Assembly: GCA_018398765.1 (NCBI GenBank)
Contig: JAHBMJ010002695.1
Coordinates: 1-16,119, forward strand
Length of the DNA: 16,119 bases
Reading direction: 5' to 3'
Source: Chromera velia
Taxonomy: Eukaryota > Sar > Chromeraceae
Under the pieces are notes generated by a model, which saw only the letters and a list, made by a program, of their open reading frames with translations, did not search any database and was not told where the DNA came from. This document shows, piece by piece, positions 1 through 8,800 of the stretch. Positions within the stretch are counted from its first letter, which is position 1; each line of letters begins with the position of its first letter. The translations under genes were made by a program, and so were the position numbers.

Positions 1-40
<40 letters not shown>
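1..40. repeat. GA dinucleotide microsatellite
   Basis: An almost pure AG run with one AAA interruption near base 6, cut by the left window edge. Confidence 0.95.
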
Positions 41-43
<3 letters not shown>

Positions 44-59
44 CTCGCTTCCTTCCGCT

Positions 60-88
60 CGCTTCAGTCATCACTGATGACTGAAGCG
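60..88. repeat. Perfect 14-bp inverted repeat (hairpin)
   Basis: The arms CGCTTCAGTCATCA-like at 60-73 and their complement at 75-88 flank a single central base (74). It is followed at 89-125 by an imperfect ACTG-rich tandem run that shares the ACTGA/TCAGT words, so the hairpin may have grown out of the microsatellite. Confidence 0.85.
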
Positions 89-702
89 ACTGACTGCATG
101 AGTGACTGACTGACCGACTGACTGACCTGCTCTCTACGGGTTGGAACCTCCACCTCTCGACGTTAAGGGCTCTGAGTGCATCTGCGCTGTTCGGTCTCAA
201 CTTTCCGGAGAAGTGGTCATCGAAGCAGGTCTTGCGGATGCACGTCAGCATGTTGTCATGTGCTTTGTGCCTGAACCACGAAAGAAAAACCAGAGAGACA
301 CAAACGCAGAAACAGTGACAGAGAGGTCTAAGCAAGCAGCTTTGAAAGCAAGAGGCGAAAAGGTGAATTGGGGTCAAATTTCTGTCAACACCCTAAGGGT
401 AAGGTCACGCAGGCCGAGATCAAAATTGACGGCAAGTCCTCAGGTGCTTCGCTTAGCCGATTGATCCTTCTTTAGATGGACGAGAAATTGATGGACAGCA
501 GAAACAGGCGATGGGGGGAAGAACAGGGAAACCCCGCCAAGAGATGCTACACCAAAAGCTTATCCACCAGCCCACAGCACAAACTCCAACGCGGTAAACG
601 AAGATATTCGAAACTTCTGAGTGTCTGTTTGTAGAGTAGCACATAAAGACTCGTCTCCTTTAGAGCATCAATCCGTCCTTTTCGTACTGCTCTAGGCTGG
701 TT

Positions 703-735
<33 letters not shown>

Positions 736-1134
736 TGATGCAACTATCGATCGCCGGATAGATCTCTCGACTGACGGGTTGACAATCTCCGACCGCCCTA
801 CACGACTCATCTCCCTCCTCCCTCCAGAGGCCAATTCGTATAGAAAGTCTTGCTGCACACACAATGAATGATTGATCCGTGTATGTATGTAGGTGCAAAC
901 ACGCGAGCACACATAGACTAAAAGGGTGCAACCATCACACATCAGAAGAGGCTGAGGTCTAGGGATCTTTTGGCTGATTCGAAGGAGCGGTCTTTGCATT
1001 GTGTCGACGCATGCATTTTGTATGACTGAAAATTTGAGACCTCCAAGCCATGCGACGATGCGACCCACGGATTGCCTCCCTGTGCTGGGAACTCGAATGC
1101 AATCTTCTCTGCCCGCCAGGAAAGACCAACGCAG
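89..1134. other. Region without a recognisable gene
   Basis: Contains the ACTG-rich run (89-125), a TCTG tetranucleotide microsatellite (about 703-733) and several short open frames without family signal. A stretch at about 330-470 has protein-like text in one plus frame (KVTQAEIKIDGKSS) and a GTAAGG donor-like site, but no supporting start or neighbour exon. Nothing else is identifiable. Confidence 0.5.
703..733. repeat. TCTG tetranucleotide microsatellite
   Basis: About seven to eight TCTG units. It creates the repetitive RQTDRQTDR text in minus-strand frames, which should not be taken as protein. Confidence 0.9.
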
Positions 1135-1563
1135 CTAGACGCAGTCACTGGCTGTACAACTGACCGCCATTGCGTATGCCGTCTCTTCGGTTGGCACTGG
1201 GGCTATGAAGGTGCCGTTGGGGTGGAATCCTGGTCTCTCTGCGTCTTCCCTCTTCCTCTCTATCTGATTGTTTGTCCATCCTTCCTCCTCCAGCTTCTTC
1301 CATTTCTCTGCATTGTCACGCGGTTTGAGATTGTCTGGTGAAACGAAACATGTCTTCAGACATTCCGTCAAGGAAGTCAGATCGTCCGATTTTTCCAGTC
1401 CCTCAATCACGCTGTCGGTGTCTCTGTCCGTCCTTAAGTGAAGTCTTCTAGGTGAAAATTTTATGGATAAACTGCCCTTGGATCGGAGCCCTCTGGTCGT
1501 CACTGCAAGCTGGAGCCACACACCGAAACACGCCAGAAGAACCCCCGCAGCGCTCACAGACAT
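1135..1563 (-). CDS. Possible small secreted protein, unrecognised
   Basis: An ATG-started ORF of 142 codons. The first 25 residues (MSVSAAGVLLACFGVWLQLA and following) look like a signal peptide or signal anchor. The rest is hydrophilic with a few cysteines (TECLKTCF) and looks like coding composition (EKWKKLEEEGWTNNQIERK), but matches no family I know. A GTCAGT donor at 1164-1159 (minus) follows the codons for YAMA. An acceptor a little downstream could extend the protein into the minus-strand ORF ending near 942, whose text (GGNPWVASSHGLEVSNFQSY) is also protein-like. It could equally be a chance ORF. Confidence 0.3.
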   Translation of the reverse strand: MSVSAAGVLLACFGVWLQLAVTTRGLRSKGSLSIKFSPRRLHLRTDRDTDSVIEGLEKSDDLTSLTECLKTCFVSPDNLKPRDNAEKWKKLEEEGWTNNQIERKREDAERPGFHPNGTFIAPVPTEETAYAMAVSCTASDCV

Positions 1564-1744
1564 GGCTTCTGAACTCGATCAGTCTGTGTACTCACTGAAC
1601 TCCAAATTTCATTTGCATGCCACAAAGATCAAGACTGATTTCCCAGCACCCGGGAGACTTTGCTGGTGGATGTTGAAGCGAAATGTTTGTTCAAAAAATG
1701 GGCATACTCGTCATAAGAACCGAATGGCACTCCCGCTTGTGGTC

Positions 1745-2820
1745 TCACGATTCTTTTGCGCTTATATATATATAATTGAGAGACGTTAACCATATTATAA
1801 TTATGTACGTATATATATACGTCCATGCAATAATTAATTTAAATTGCATGCTTTAATTTTTTTTTATCGATCGATAAATTGGCGATTGCTCTCTCCCCTA
1901 CGCTCGGCACGCGCGGCGCGCGGGGGACAAACGTTTTGTCACTTACAGTCACTTTCTCGTATATCACCTGTACCCGGCGCACAGGCGCACCCCAACCAAA
2001 CTATAAACTATAAACTATCACCATAATCAAATCGGAAACATTTGATGCAATCCCATAAACAGCATTAAACGGCTATCACCGAGAGAAGAACTAATAGAAA
2101 TATTACAGCTATGCATTTAAAAAAAAAGAACTTCCATATAGGCTAAATTAGATTGAACGTACGGAGTACATTGAATAAAATCAATCAATTACTATAAAAA
2201 ATTTAAAAAAAGAGAGATAAAAAGAGACTGAATTGAATTGAATTGAGGTAGTTAAAGCTGGTGAGCACACCACTGGCCAACTGCGGGGCATAACATGCAA
2301 GTTCCATTCACCACGACTTCACATTTATTAAATTCGTTTATTTACATAGAGTGAGAGGAGCATTTGAAGGCGCTCACAATATCAGGGCGGCCGGTGACAC
2401 CCAGTGTTGAGCGGCACCATTTCATCTCAAACATGGCATGGACTATAAAAATAATATAATCATTGTATCATATAATGTTATAATGCTTGCAACAGTAGCT
2501 TGAAGAGCTTCAAGTTTGACAATCATTAAACATGGCTAGTAAAACTAATAGTAAAACTATAGAAAAAATAAAGAATTGAATTGTCTAGCAACAGATATGA
2601 GATCCGAGTCGATCGACAAAGCAGGAAGGGCCCGGAAGGCCTAGCGAGGAACCAATCACACAATCAATGAACTAATCGATCAATCATGCATTTGCATGGC
2701 TTTTTCTATGATATAATGAACATGCAAACATGAATAAATAAATTGTAGAAGAGATTATCAACCAAACAATTAAAGCCCCACTTACATACAAACGGCTTCT
2801 AGCGTGCGTTACAGTCTGTA
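1745..2820. other. AT-rich, gene-free block downstream of the glycosyltransferase gene
   Basis: Base composition changes sharply to A and T here, with many short A/T runs and AATTG repeats (about 2231-2248), apart from a GC-rich interruption (CGCGCGGCGCGCG-like, about 1899-1928). No ORF or family motif is seen. Its minus strand carries AATAAA-like words (e.g. near 2338-2343) that could serve the 3' end of the glycosyltransferase gene, but none is at an ideal distance. It could be a 3' UTR plus spacer, a scaffold-attachment-like region or a decayed mobile element. Confidence 0.6.
1807..1877. repeat. Cluster of three palindromes
   Basis: A 16-bp perfect palindrome ACGTATATATATACGT at 1807-1822; an 8-bp inverted repeat CATGCAAT (1824-1831) with ATTGCATG (1843-1850); and a 14-bp perfect palindrome TTATCGATCGATAA at 1864-1877. 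All lie within about 70 bases at the left edge of the AT-rich block. Confidence 0.85.
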
Positions 2821-2821
2821 A

Positions 2822-4907
2822 TTATGTCCAATCTACCCATAAAGGAGTACTAAAAATACTTTTACATCCGTGGGGCTGCTGTGCACAAGCAGAGACGGCC
2901 ATGACACCGTAGGGATTTTTCACATCGCCCGCCGCATGCACAACAAACCCCCCTTCCCTCATCCACCTCTCTGTCCTCACCCAGCTGGACAATCTCGCGT
3001 TGAGGATACAGAAAGGCCAAACTCGAATGAGAGAAGAATATTGGGGCATCGCGGAGGCTCGCGATAAGGGCGTCTGCACGTCCGTGCGTCCATACCCGTT
3101 CCCGAGTTTCGTGAGTGTCCACATGGACTCGAGAAACCTCGCAGCCTGCGGGGACCTCTTGAAAAGAAAGAACCCCGCGTTCATCTCCTGAAGCGGTATC
3201 CGGGGCACCAAGGGGTCGTGCCCAGCCCAAAATTGCCAATCTCCCCTGTACATCGTTTCCTTCGGGTGGACCTTCAACCATCGGTCCATGATTTCAGAAG
3301 TCCTCTCCCACCACACCTCTGCTGCCTTTGTACTCTCTTCTCTGTCCTGTGGAAACAGAGGCGGATTTCCGTTTTCTCCGTACGTCTTCGCATCGAATAA
3401 GGCAGGGGGCAAGTCTGGCATGGGGAAATTAGCCAGGGGTTGGGGTCTGAAGGGAACGCTCGACTGGGGGCCGAAGTAATCGAGTGGAAACACGATGTGG
3501 GGGTCGGGCTCGTTTTCCGGGGCCTCCCTGTCCCTCTCTACGAGGACGTCGAGGGGAACGCGCCGACACTCAGGCAGCGCAACGTCGAAGTCAGAGAACA
3601 CGACCCATCTGCACACAGGCACAAGAGAGGAAAAGACGATTCAAAAATGGTGGATGTGCGATACTCTTTATGGTTTGAGTAAGGGAAGCAACCATGATCG
3701 AAGGGGATCGAGGAGGCAAAAGAGGAAGCGGAAGGAGCTAGAAGAAAGGAGGAAAGAAGGAAGCGACGCATAGTCAAAGACAAATCAGTTGCACAGACAG
3801 CCAAGCGGTCTTGTCACACAAAACAAGAACGACACAAAGACCAGTTAATACCCCGTTGCTTGAAGAGACACAACAAAACATAACAAACCAAAAATTTTCC
3901 CCCGACGAACGGCTTTCCTCCTCCCAAACTCTCCTCTGTTTCAGAAAACTCCATGAGAGAAAGCGAGTCACTGGTTAACCGATTGCTAACGCAATTACAA
4001 AACTACCCGCCCACCCGGACATCCATACACCCCAACACCCCAACACTGCTCAGACGAAAAGAAGAAATCTTGGAGGCCTCACTCACTCATAAGGAGGCAG
4101 ATCTGGGTGTGCGTCTGTCACGAGTTTATGTAGCAGCACGACCTTCAGCAGGTGCGGCGTGACTGAAAGGACCTCTTCCGCACTCAGCGAATCATAAAGA
4201 GGCGTCTCCCACTTCTTCGGATCGGGACCCCACGTTTCCACTGGGTCGAACCAGGTGTACCCGTGCGCGGCCGCACAGTGTCGGAACATTTCGATTTGGC
4301 TCTCGATGAAACCGCTGTCATATTTCCGATTCGCAGTCCCACCCCGGAGACGCAAACTGGTGATCAAGAAACGGCCCTTCCTTTGGGGGATGTCTTCAGG
4401 GGTGACGCCGTACATGGCACGTGTGACGTCATCTATCACACACCCGCGCTCTGGCAGCTGCCGAGTTATGAACAAAAATGTCCGACGCAATCTAAGCAGC
4501 AACAACCAGGCAAGGCAGAACTTCAGCACGTGCGTTGCGACGTCCTGCCACTGGATTTTCGTCGGAGGCTCAGCATTACCAAGGGGTGAGGCATTAACCG
4601 ACCTTCCAACAGCACACAGACAGAGAGACAGAACATATCCAAGAAGGGCAAGAGCCCCCAAAACTTGAGAGATCGTGTTCACTGCGTGTTGCTTCTCCAG
4701 GCAAATGGGGGAGTCAAGCGGGTGGGTGGCCTGTCCGAAGAGAGAAAGAAGGGCAACTGCGATGAACAGAAAGCTCCAGGGCAGACTGAGCACCCGTCTA
4801 CACAGGCTCTTCCCCCCCCTCTGCACCCTCACGTTCCCCCCCCTTCCATCAGAGATTCGTTCCAGAGACGTGCGCAGAGGCGCCAGGAGAAGCCTCAACC
4901 TTTTCAT
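2822..4907 (-). CDS. Membrane-anchored glycosyltransferase with DXD motif, GT34 (GMA12/MNN10)-like, two exons
   Basis: Exon 1 is complement 4087-4907 and exon 2 complement 2822-3608, with a 478-base GT...AG intron (donor GTGAGT, acceptor after TGTGTGCAG). The join restores PPYEWVVFSDFDVALP, giving 535 residues. I chose the ATG at 4907-4905 (A at -3); the ORF stays open 16 codons further but without another ATG. Three hydrophobic segments lie near 39-58, 81-101 and 127-148, so it is probably Golgi or ER membrane bound. The catalytic part has D280-F-D282 (DXD, metal and sugar-nucleotide binding), EMNAGFFLF (N417) typical of GT34 and related GT-A folds, DVQTPL, and a late FVVHAAG (H498). Family knowledge suggests transfer of galactose, mannose or xylose to a glycan; the exact sugar cannot be read. 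It is transcribed away from the fused thiolase gene. Confidence 0.78.
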
Positions 4908-5096
4908 TGTGGGGTGTTCTCTTCTCTTCAACCCGAACAAATTTCGAATGGACAACTAACGATATTATCTGCTCCTTAAAATCAGAAGTGTGACAACAAA
5001 ATGATGCACAACATTCAATAATCAGCACTGATCGACACTGTTTTCAGTTGAATGGTCAAAAAATTCGAATCAGTTGCAGTTTGAAGGAAATAGGAG

Positions 5097-5166
5097 TTTT
5101 GGTATTTCACCACGCAAGGATGCCATGCAATGGAGCTCTTTAAGCTTTGTAAGTGTGAGAAACCAT
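5097..5166 (+). repeat. Direct repeat copy A, 70 bp
   Basis: Starts TTTTGGTATTTCACCACGCA and matches copy B at 5584-5649 with few substitutions and a 4-base insertion (GCAT duplicated). On the minus strand both copies can be read as FLTLxKLKxLH. The two encode different residues and diverge in frame after the indel, so if this was once coding, copy A is now broken. Confidence 0.85.
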
Positions 5167-5408
5167 GAACGCCGGGTCGCGCTGATAGACTGACGATAGA
5201 CTGAGACTGTCACCGAGTTGGTACACCGTTGATCACTGTTGTGGCAGACTGATGCAGACTGAGCTCGCACAGACGATATCAGACGATCATTTAAATCCGG
5301 ATGTGAAAAGATGCAGAGAGGCCCTATTTCTAAAGCTGAACTGCCCTCCGTGCCAAGATCAGCCCGACGCTAGCCCGAAAAAAAATGTTGAAAAAAACTC
5401 GTCCCTGC

Positions 5409-5444
5409 ATGTATTGGGTTGCAATACATAAAAAAAAAAAAAAA
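5409..5444. repeat. 8-bp stem-loop followed by A15 tract
   Basis: ATGTATTG (5409-5416) pairs with CAATACAT (5422-5429) around a 5-base loop and is followed directly by fifteen A residues (5430-5444). It resembles the 3' tail of a retroposed sequence but has no identifiable body. Confidence 0.6.
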
Positions 5445-5583
5445 GACATCAATTTGACAGCATCATGACAACATCACGACAACGTATGTTGGCGGAGCAC
5501 ACACCCCTGGTGTGAGTGCCTCAACATGCAGTCTGTGGTCATTCTGTGGTCATACTTGTGTGTCGGCATGTAATGTTCTCACC

Positions 5584-5649
5584 TTTTGGTATTTCACCAC
5601 GCAAGGATGCCAATGTAGCTGCTTAAGCTTTGCAAGTGTAAGAAACATT
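5584..5649 (+). repeat. Direct repeat copy B, 66 bp
   Basis: Second copy of the 5097-5166 segment, 487 bp away in the same orientation. The unrelated flanks suggest a dispersed genomic repeat rather than a tandem duplication. Confidence 0.85.
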
Positions 5650-5832
5650 ACGCAACAACGTAGAAGATTGTGGTGGGGACAGTTAGATCCGTTGAACATC
5701 TGATCTGTGCCGAGAGGCTTCATTTGTCCATTGCTCCTCTGAGTGGTCCATGCGCTCGCCCGTCTCCTCCACCAGACGCCCACAAATTCACAACGAAGGA
5801 GTGCAATGGTGAGATAAAGGGGGTGAACAAGG

Positions 5833-8800
5833 ATGGAGCGATACATCTTTAATGAGGCTGCAGAGAGGCCGCAGGAGGGAGGACCGGGGGGCTCTGGAAG
5901 GGACGGAGACGGCGAAAGGGCGCCAAGGGACATAGCGGCCCTTGCAACAGATATCATTGGGGGGGAAGCCAGCATCGTCACCCCGTACGGTGAGCTCCCC
6001 TCTTTCATGCTTTTCTTCCTCTGCTTCCCCCTTCTCTTCCTCCAACCGGCGTGGATTGTGTGGTTCTTTAAATTTCCCTTTCTTCTGTTGCAGGTGCGAA
6101 GCGTGTTGTGTATGCAGACTTCACGGCCTCGGGACGGTCCCTGAGGAGTATCGAGGGATTCATTTTGCAGAGGGTCGGTCGGTCAGCTGAGGCAGTCAGT
6201 CAGTCAGTCGGTCAGTCAGTCAGTCAGTCAGTCGGTCAGTCAGTCAGTCAGTCAGACGGGCAAATACCAAGGCGTGTAGGTGCAAAAGGGGGGCGGGCCG
6301 CCTTGAAGGACGTGCATGGATGCAGGTCCACTATAGAAGTTGCATACGTGTGTACGTGTGCACGAATAGGGCCCTAGAAGAGTGAGGAGTCTTGCTGGAT
6401 GCATGGGGATAGATTGAGAGGGAGAGGGAGAGAGGGAGAGGGAGAGAGAGAGAGAGTGAGTTAAATCGTTAGCGAAAGCGAGCAAGGCAGCATTGACACT
6501 GGCTCTGAAAGACGAGCTGGGAGGGCGGAAACCGGATTGAAAAGAGAACAGTTGCCTGACAGACAGTCTGCCCACTCGCTGAGGTGTCCCAGTCCTTCCC
6601 CCCCCTCAGTTCTCTCTCCTTTTCTGCCTCTGTGGAGGCATTCTGCCTTTGAGTATGGCTATGGTTGTGTGTCCATATGCGTGCATGTGTGAGAGAATAT
6701 AAGAAAGACAGGATGAATTTTTGCTCTCTCTCACAGGTCTTGCCCCTCTACGGCAACACCCACTCCCTGACAACAGCAACTGCGCGACAATCGACGTTCT
6801 TCAAAAATGAAGTCAGTCGGCATTCGCCCCCATTTCTCTCCTTCCTGATTTGATTTTGATGATGGGAATACCGTCCTGCCCTTAGAACTTCTTTGCGTGT
6901 GCTTCCTTCCTATCCTGGCTGTTTCTGACTTCTCTCTGGTGTTGTTCACCGTCATTCACTCAGCGGAAAGTAAAACAATGCACCTATAGAGGCTACAAAG
7001 TATCTAGATACATGGATTTCTTTCCAAGTGCCCGTAATGGTAACGTTTCCAGACCCCCCAACCCCCTGGAGGATCGAGGGGGCCCGGGGGCACTTTTTCT
7101 TTCTTTCGGCAGGCAATTCTCTCCCGCCCTCCCTGCATGCATGCATGTACGTTGCGCTTTCTTCTTTCGCCTGTGTCCGTTCCCGTTTCCCCCTCCCTCC
7201 ACTTTGGGAGCGAAAGAATCGAATAAAGAAAATGAATAAATGCGCCGCAGCACGTATCTCTCTCGTCATGGCCCGTGCAGCGATTGCATCGGTCACCCCC
7301 ACAAAAACACATGTATTTATTTATGCGATCATGGTGTTGCTTGCTTGCTTGCAGGCACGACACATTGCCAAAGCCTTCTTTAACGCCACCCACGAGGACG
7401 CCCTGATTTTCTGCGGCTATGGATGCACGGTCAGTCGGTTGGTTGGTGGGCAAGACTTTTCTTTCTTCCTTCAGCTTTGTTTTTCCTGAAGCGATCGAGT
7501 GTCTGCAGGCTCTTTCTTCCTTCAGCTTTGTTTTTCCTGAAGCGATCGAGTGTCTGCAGGCTCTTTCTTCCTTCAGCTTTGTTTTTCCTGAAGCGATCGA
7601 GTGTCTGCAGGCTCTTTCTTCCTTCAGCTTTGTTTTTCCTGAAGCGATCGAGTGTCTGCAGGCTCTTTCTTCCTTCAGCTTTGTTTTTCCTGAAGCGATC
7701 GAGTGTCTGCAGGCTCTTTCTTCCTTCAGCTTTGTTTTTCCTGAAGTGATCGAGTGTCTGCAGGCTCTTTCTTCCTTCAGCTTTGTTTTTCCTGAAGCGA
7801 TCGAGTGTCTGCAGGCTCTTTCTTCCTTCAGCTTTGTTTTTCCTGAAGTGATCGAGTGTCTGCAGGCTCTTTCTTCCTTCAGCTTTGTTTTTCCTGAAGC
7901 GATCGAGTGTCTGCNGCTCCTTCTTCCTTCAGCTTTGTTTTTCCTGAAGCGATCGAGTGTCTGCCGGCTCCTTGACTTGAGAGTGTAGATCTCGCCCCGT
8001 GCACATTTGCACGCATCAATCTGCGTGTTTGTGGGTGTGAGTGTGTGGAAGTATGCGCTTGTGTGCGTGTAAGAAAGCAGGCTGCAATCCACAAGTTCGT
8101 GGAGGTTCTGAACAACAATTTTTGGGGTTTTCGTGAAGAGAATGACGATGGTGGGTTCCTTCTTTTTTATCTTCTTGAGGGAGGGCAGCTGAAGGCTTCG
8201 AGCTGATATCACATTAGGGAGACGGGGGTTTCGTGAGGGCTCGGTTGGTCGGTTGGTTGGGTGGGTGGTTGGTTGGAGCGATCTGAGTGCCTCTTCTCTT
8301 CTTCTCAGTCCTTCCGGCAACCGAGTCTCTTTTTTCCTCTCTCTTGTTTTCTCTTCTCCTGTGAGGGGGAGATCGGTTCTTTTCCGTTGCCTGGCAGAAA
8401 CCTCATATCTTTTCTTCTGCTCTCTTCTTTTCGGTGTTGCCTCTTCGTTTTGTTCTCGGTACAGCACTCTGCTCTCTCTATATCGATATACCCGCGCATT
8501 TCTGTTCTGTTCATAGCAATTGCTGCACTGCATGCTTCCTTTTCTTCTTTCTTTCTTTGTTTCTTTGTTGCCTCTGGCGTCCGACAGGAGAGGATGAAGA
8601 GTGGGAGCGAGAAAAAGAGAAGGGGAAAGGGAAGGGAAAGGGAATGTTCGTGGAAGACCGGTGGGGGTCTTGTGAGTGCTCTCTTTGCGGGATTCGGGTG
8701 AAAAATGAGGTCGGTCGGTCTCTTCACCAAGCGGGAGGGGAGGCATGCAAGTCGGGGAAGGAAGGAAGGAAGGAAAGAATGTGATGAGCACCTTGGTTGA

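Larger units (their letters stand above)
4908..5832. promoter_or_regulatory. Divergent intergenic region, likely bidirectional promoter
   Basis: Lies between the start of the minus-strand glycosyltransferase (4907) and the start of the plus-strand fused gene (5833). It must hold both promoters and 5' UTRs. No TATA box at a convincing distance is seen. It contains a duplicated segment, a stem-loop with a poly-A tract and several GACTGA/GATAGACTGA repeats (about 5183-5262). Confidence 0.5.
5833..8150 (+). other. Exons 1-5: N-terminal part of the class V aminotransferase domain
   Basis: Exons 1 to 5 encode residues 1-152. Residues 1-50 are a polar, glycine-rich leader. The family-like core starts at TPYG and continues through [23 protein letters not shown], an arginine-containing helix ([10 protein letters not shown]) and the phosphate-loop region [10 protein letters not shown] (about 119-129). 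This order matches the small-domain start and PLP-phosphate loop of class V enzymes, where the loop usually reads GSGxT; the tyrosine and cysteine here are variants. Exon phases run 1, 0, 0, 0, 1. Exon 5 ends in acidic residues (REENDD) and joins an acidic start in exon 6, marking the edge of an insertion in the fold. Confidence 0.82.

Noticed and set aside
141-464. Plus-strand ORF of 107 codons
   Set aside because: Begins with TTG rather than ATG, has no recognisable domain and no partner exon.
547-1068. Minus-strand ORF of 173 codons
   Set aside because: Includes the TCTG microsatellite (RQTDRQTDR) and no family signal; only its upstream portion near 942-1068 might join the weak secreted-protein model in another frame.
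4953-4955. Upstream TTG as the start of the glycosyltransferase
   Set aside because: Eukaryotic genes rarely start at TTG; the in-frame ATG at 4907-4905 has good context and keeps all domains.
4255-4979. Plus-strand ORFs opposite the glycosyltransferase exon 1
   Set aside because: They mirror a minus-strand exon with clear family motifs and show none of their own.
7419-7988. Plus-strand ORF of ten 17-residue repeats
   Set aside because: It is the minisatellite of intron 4. It is out of frame with exon 4, has no family match and contains an undetermined base. A repeat protein cannot be excluded but has no support.
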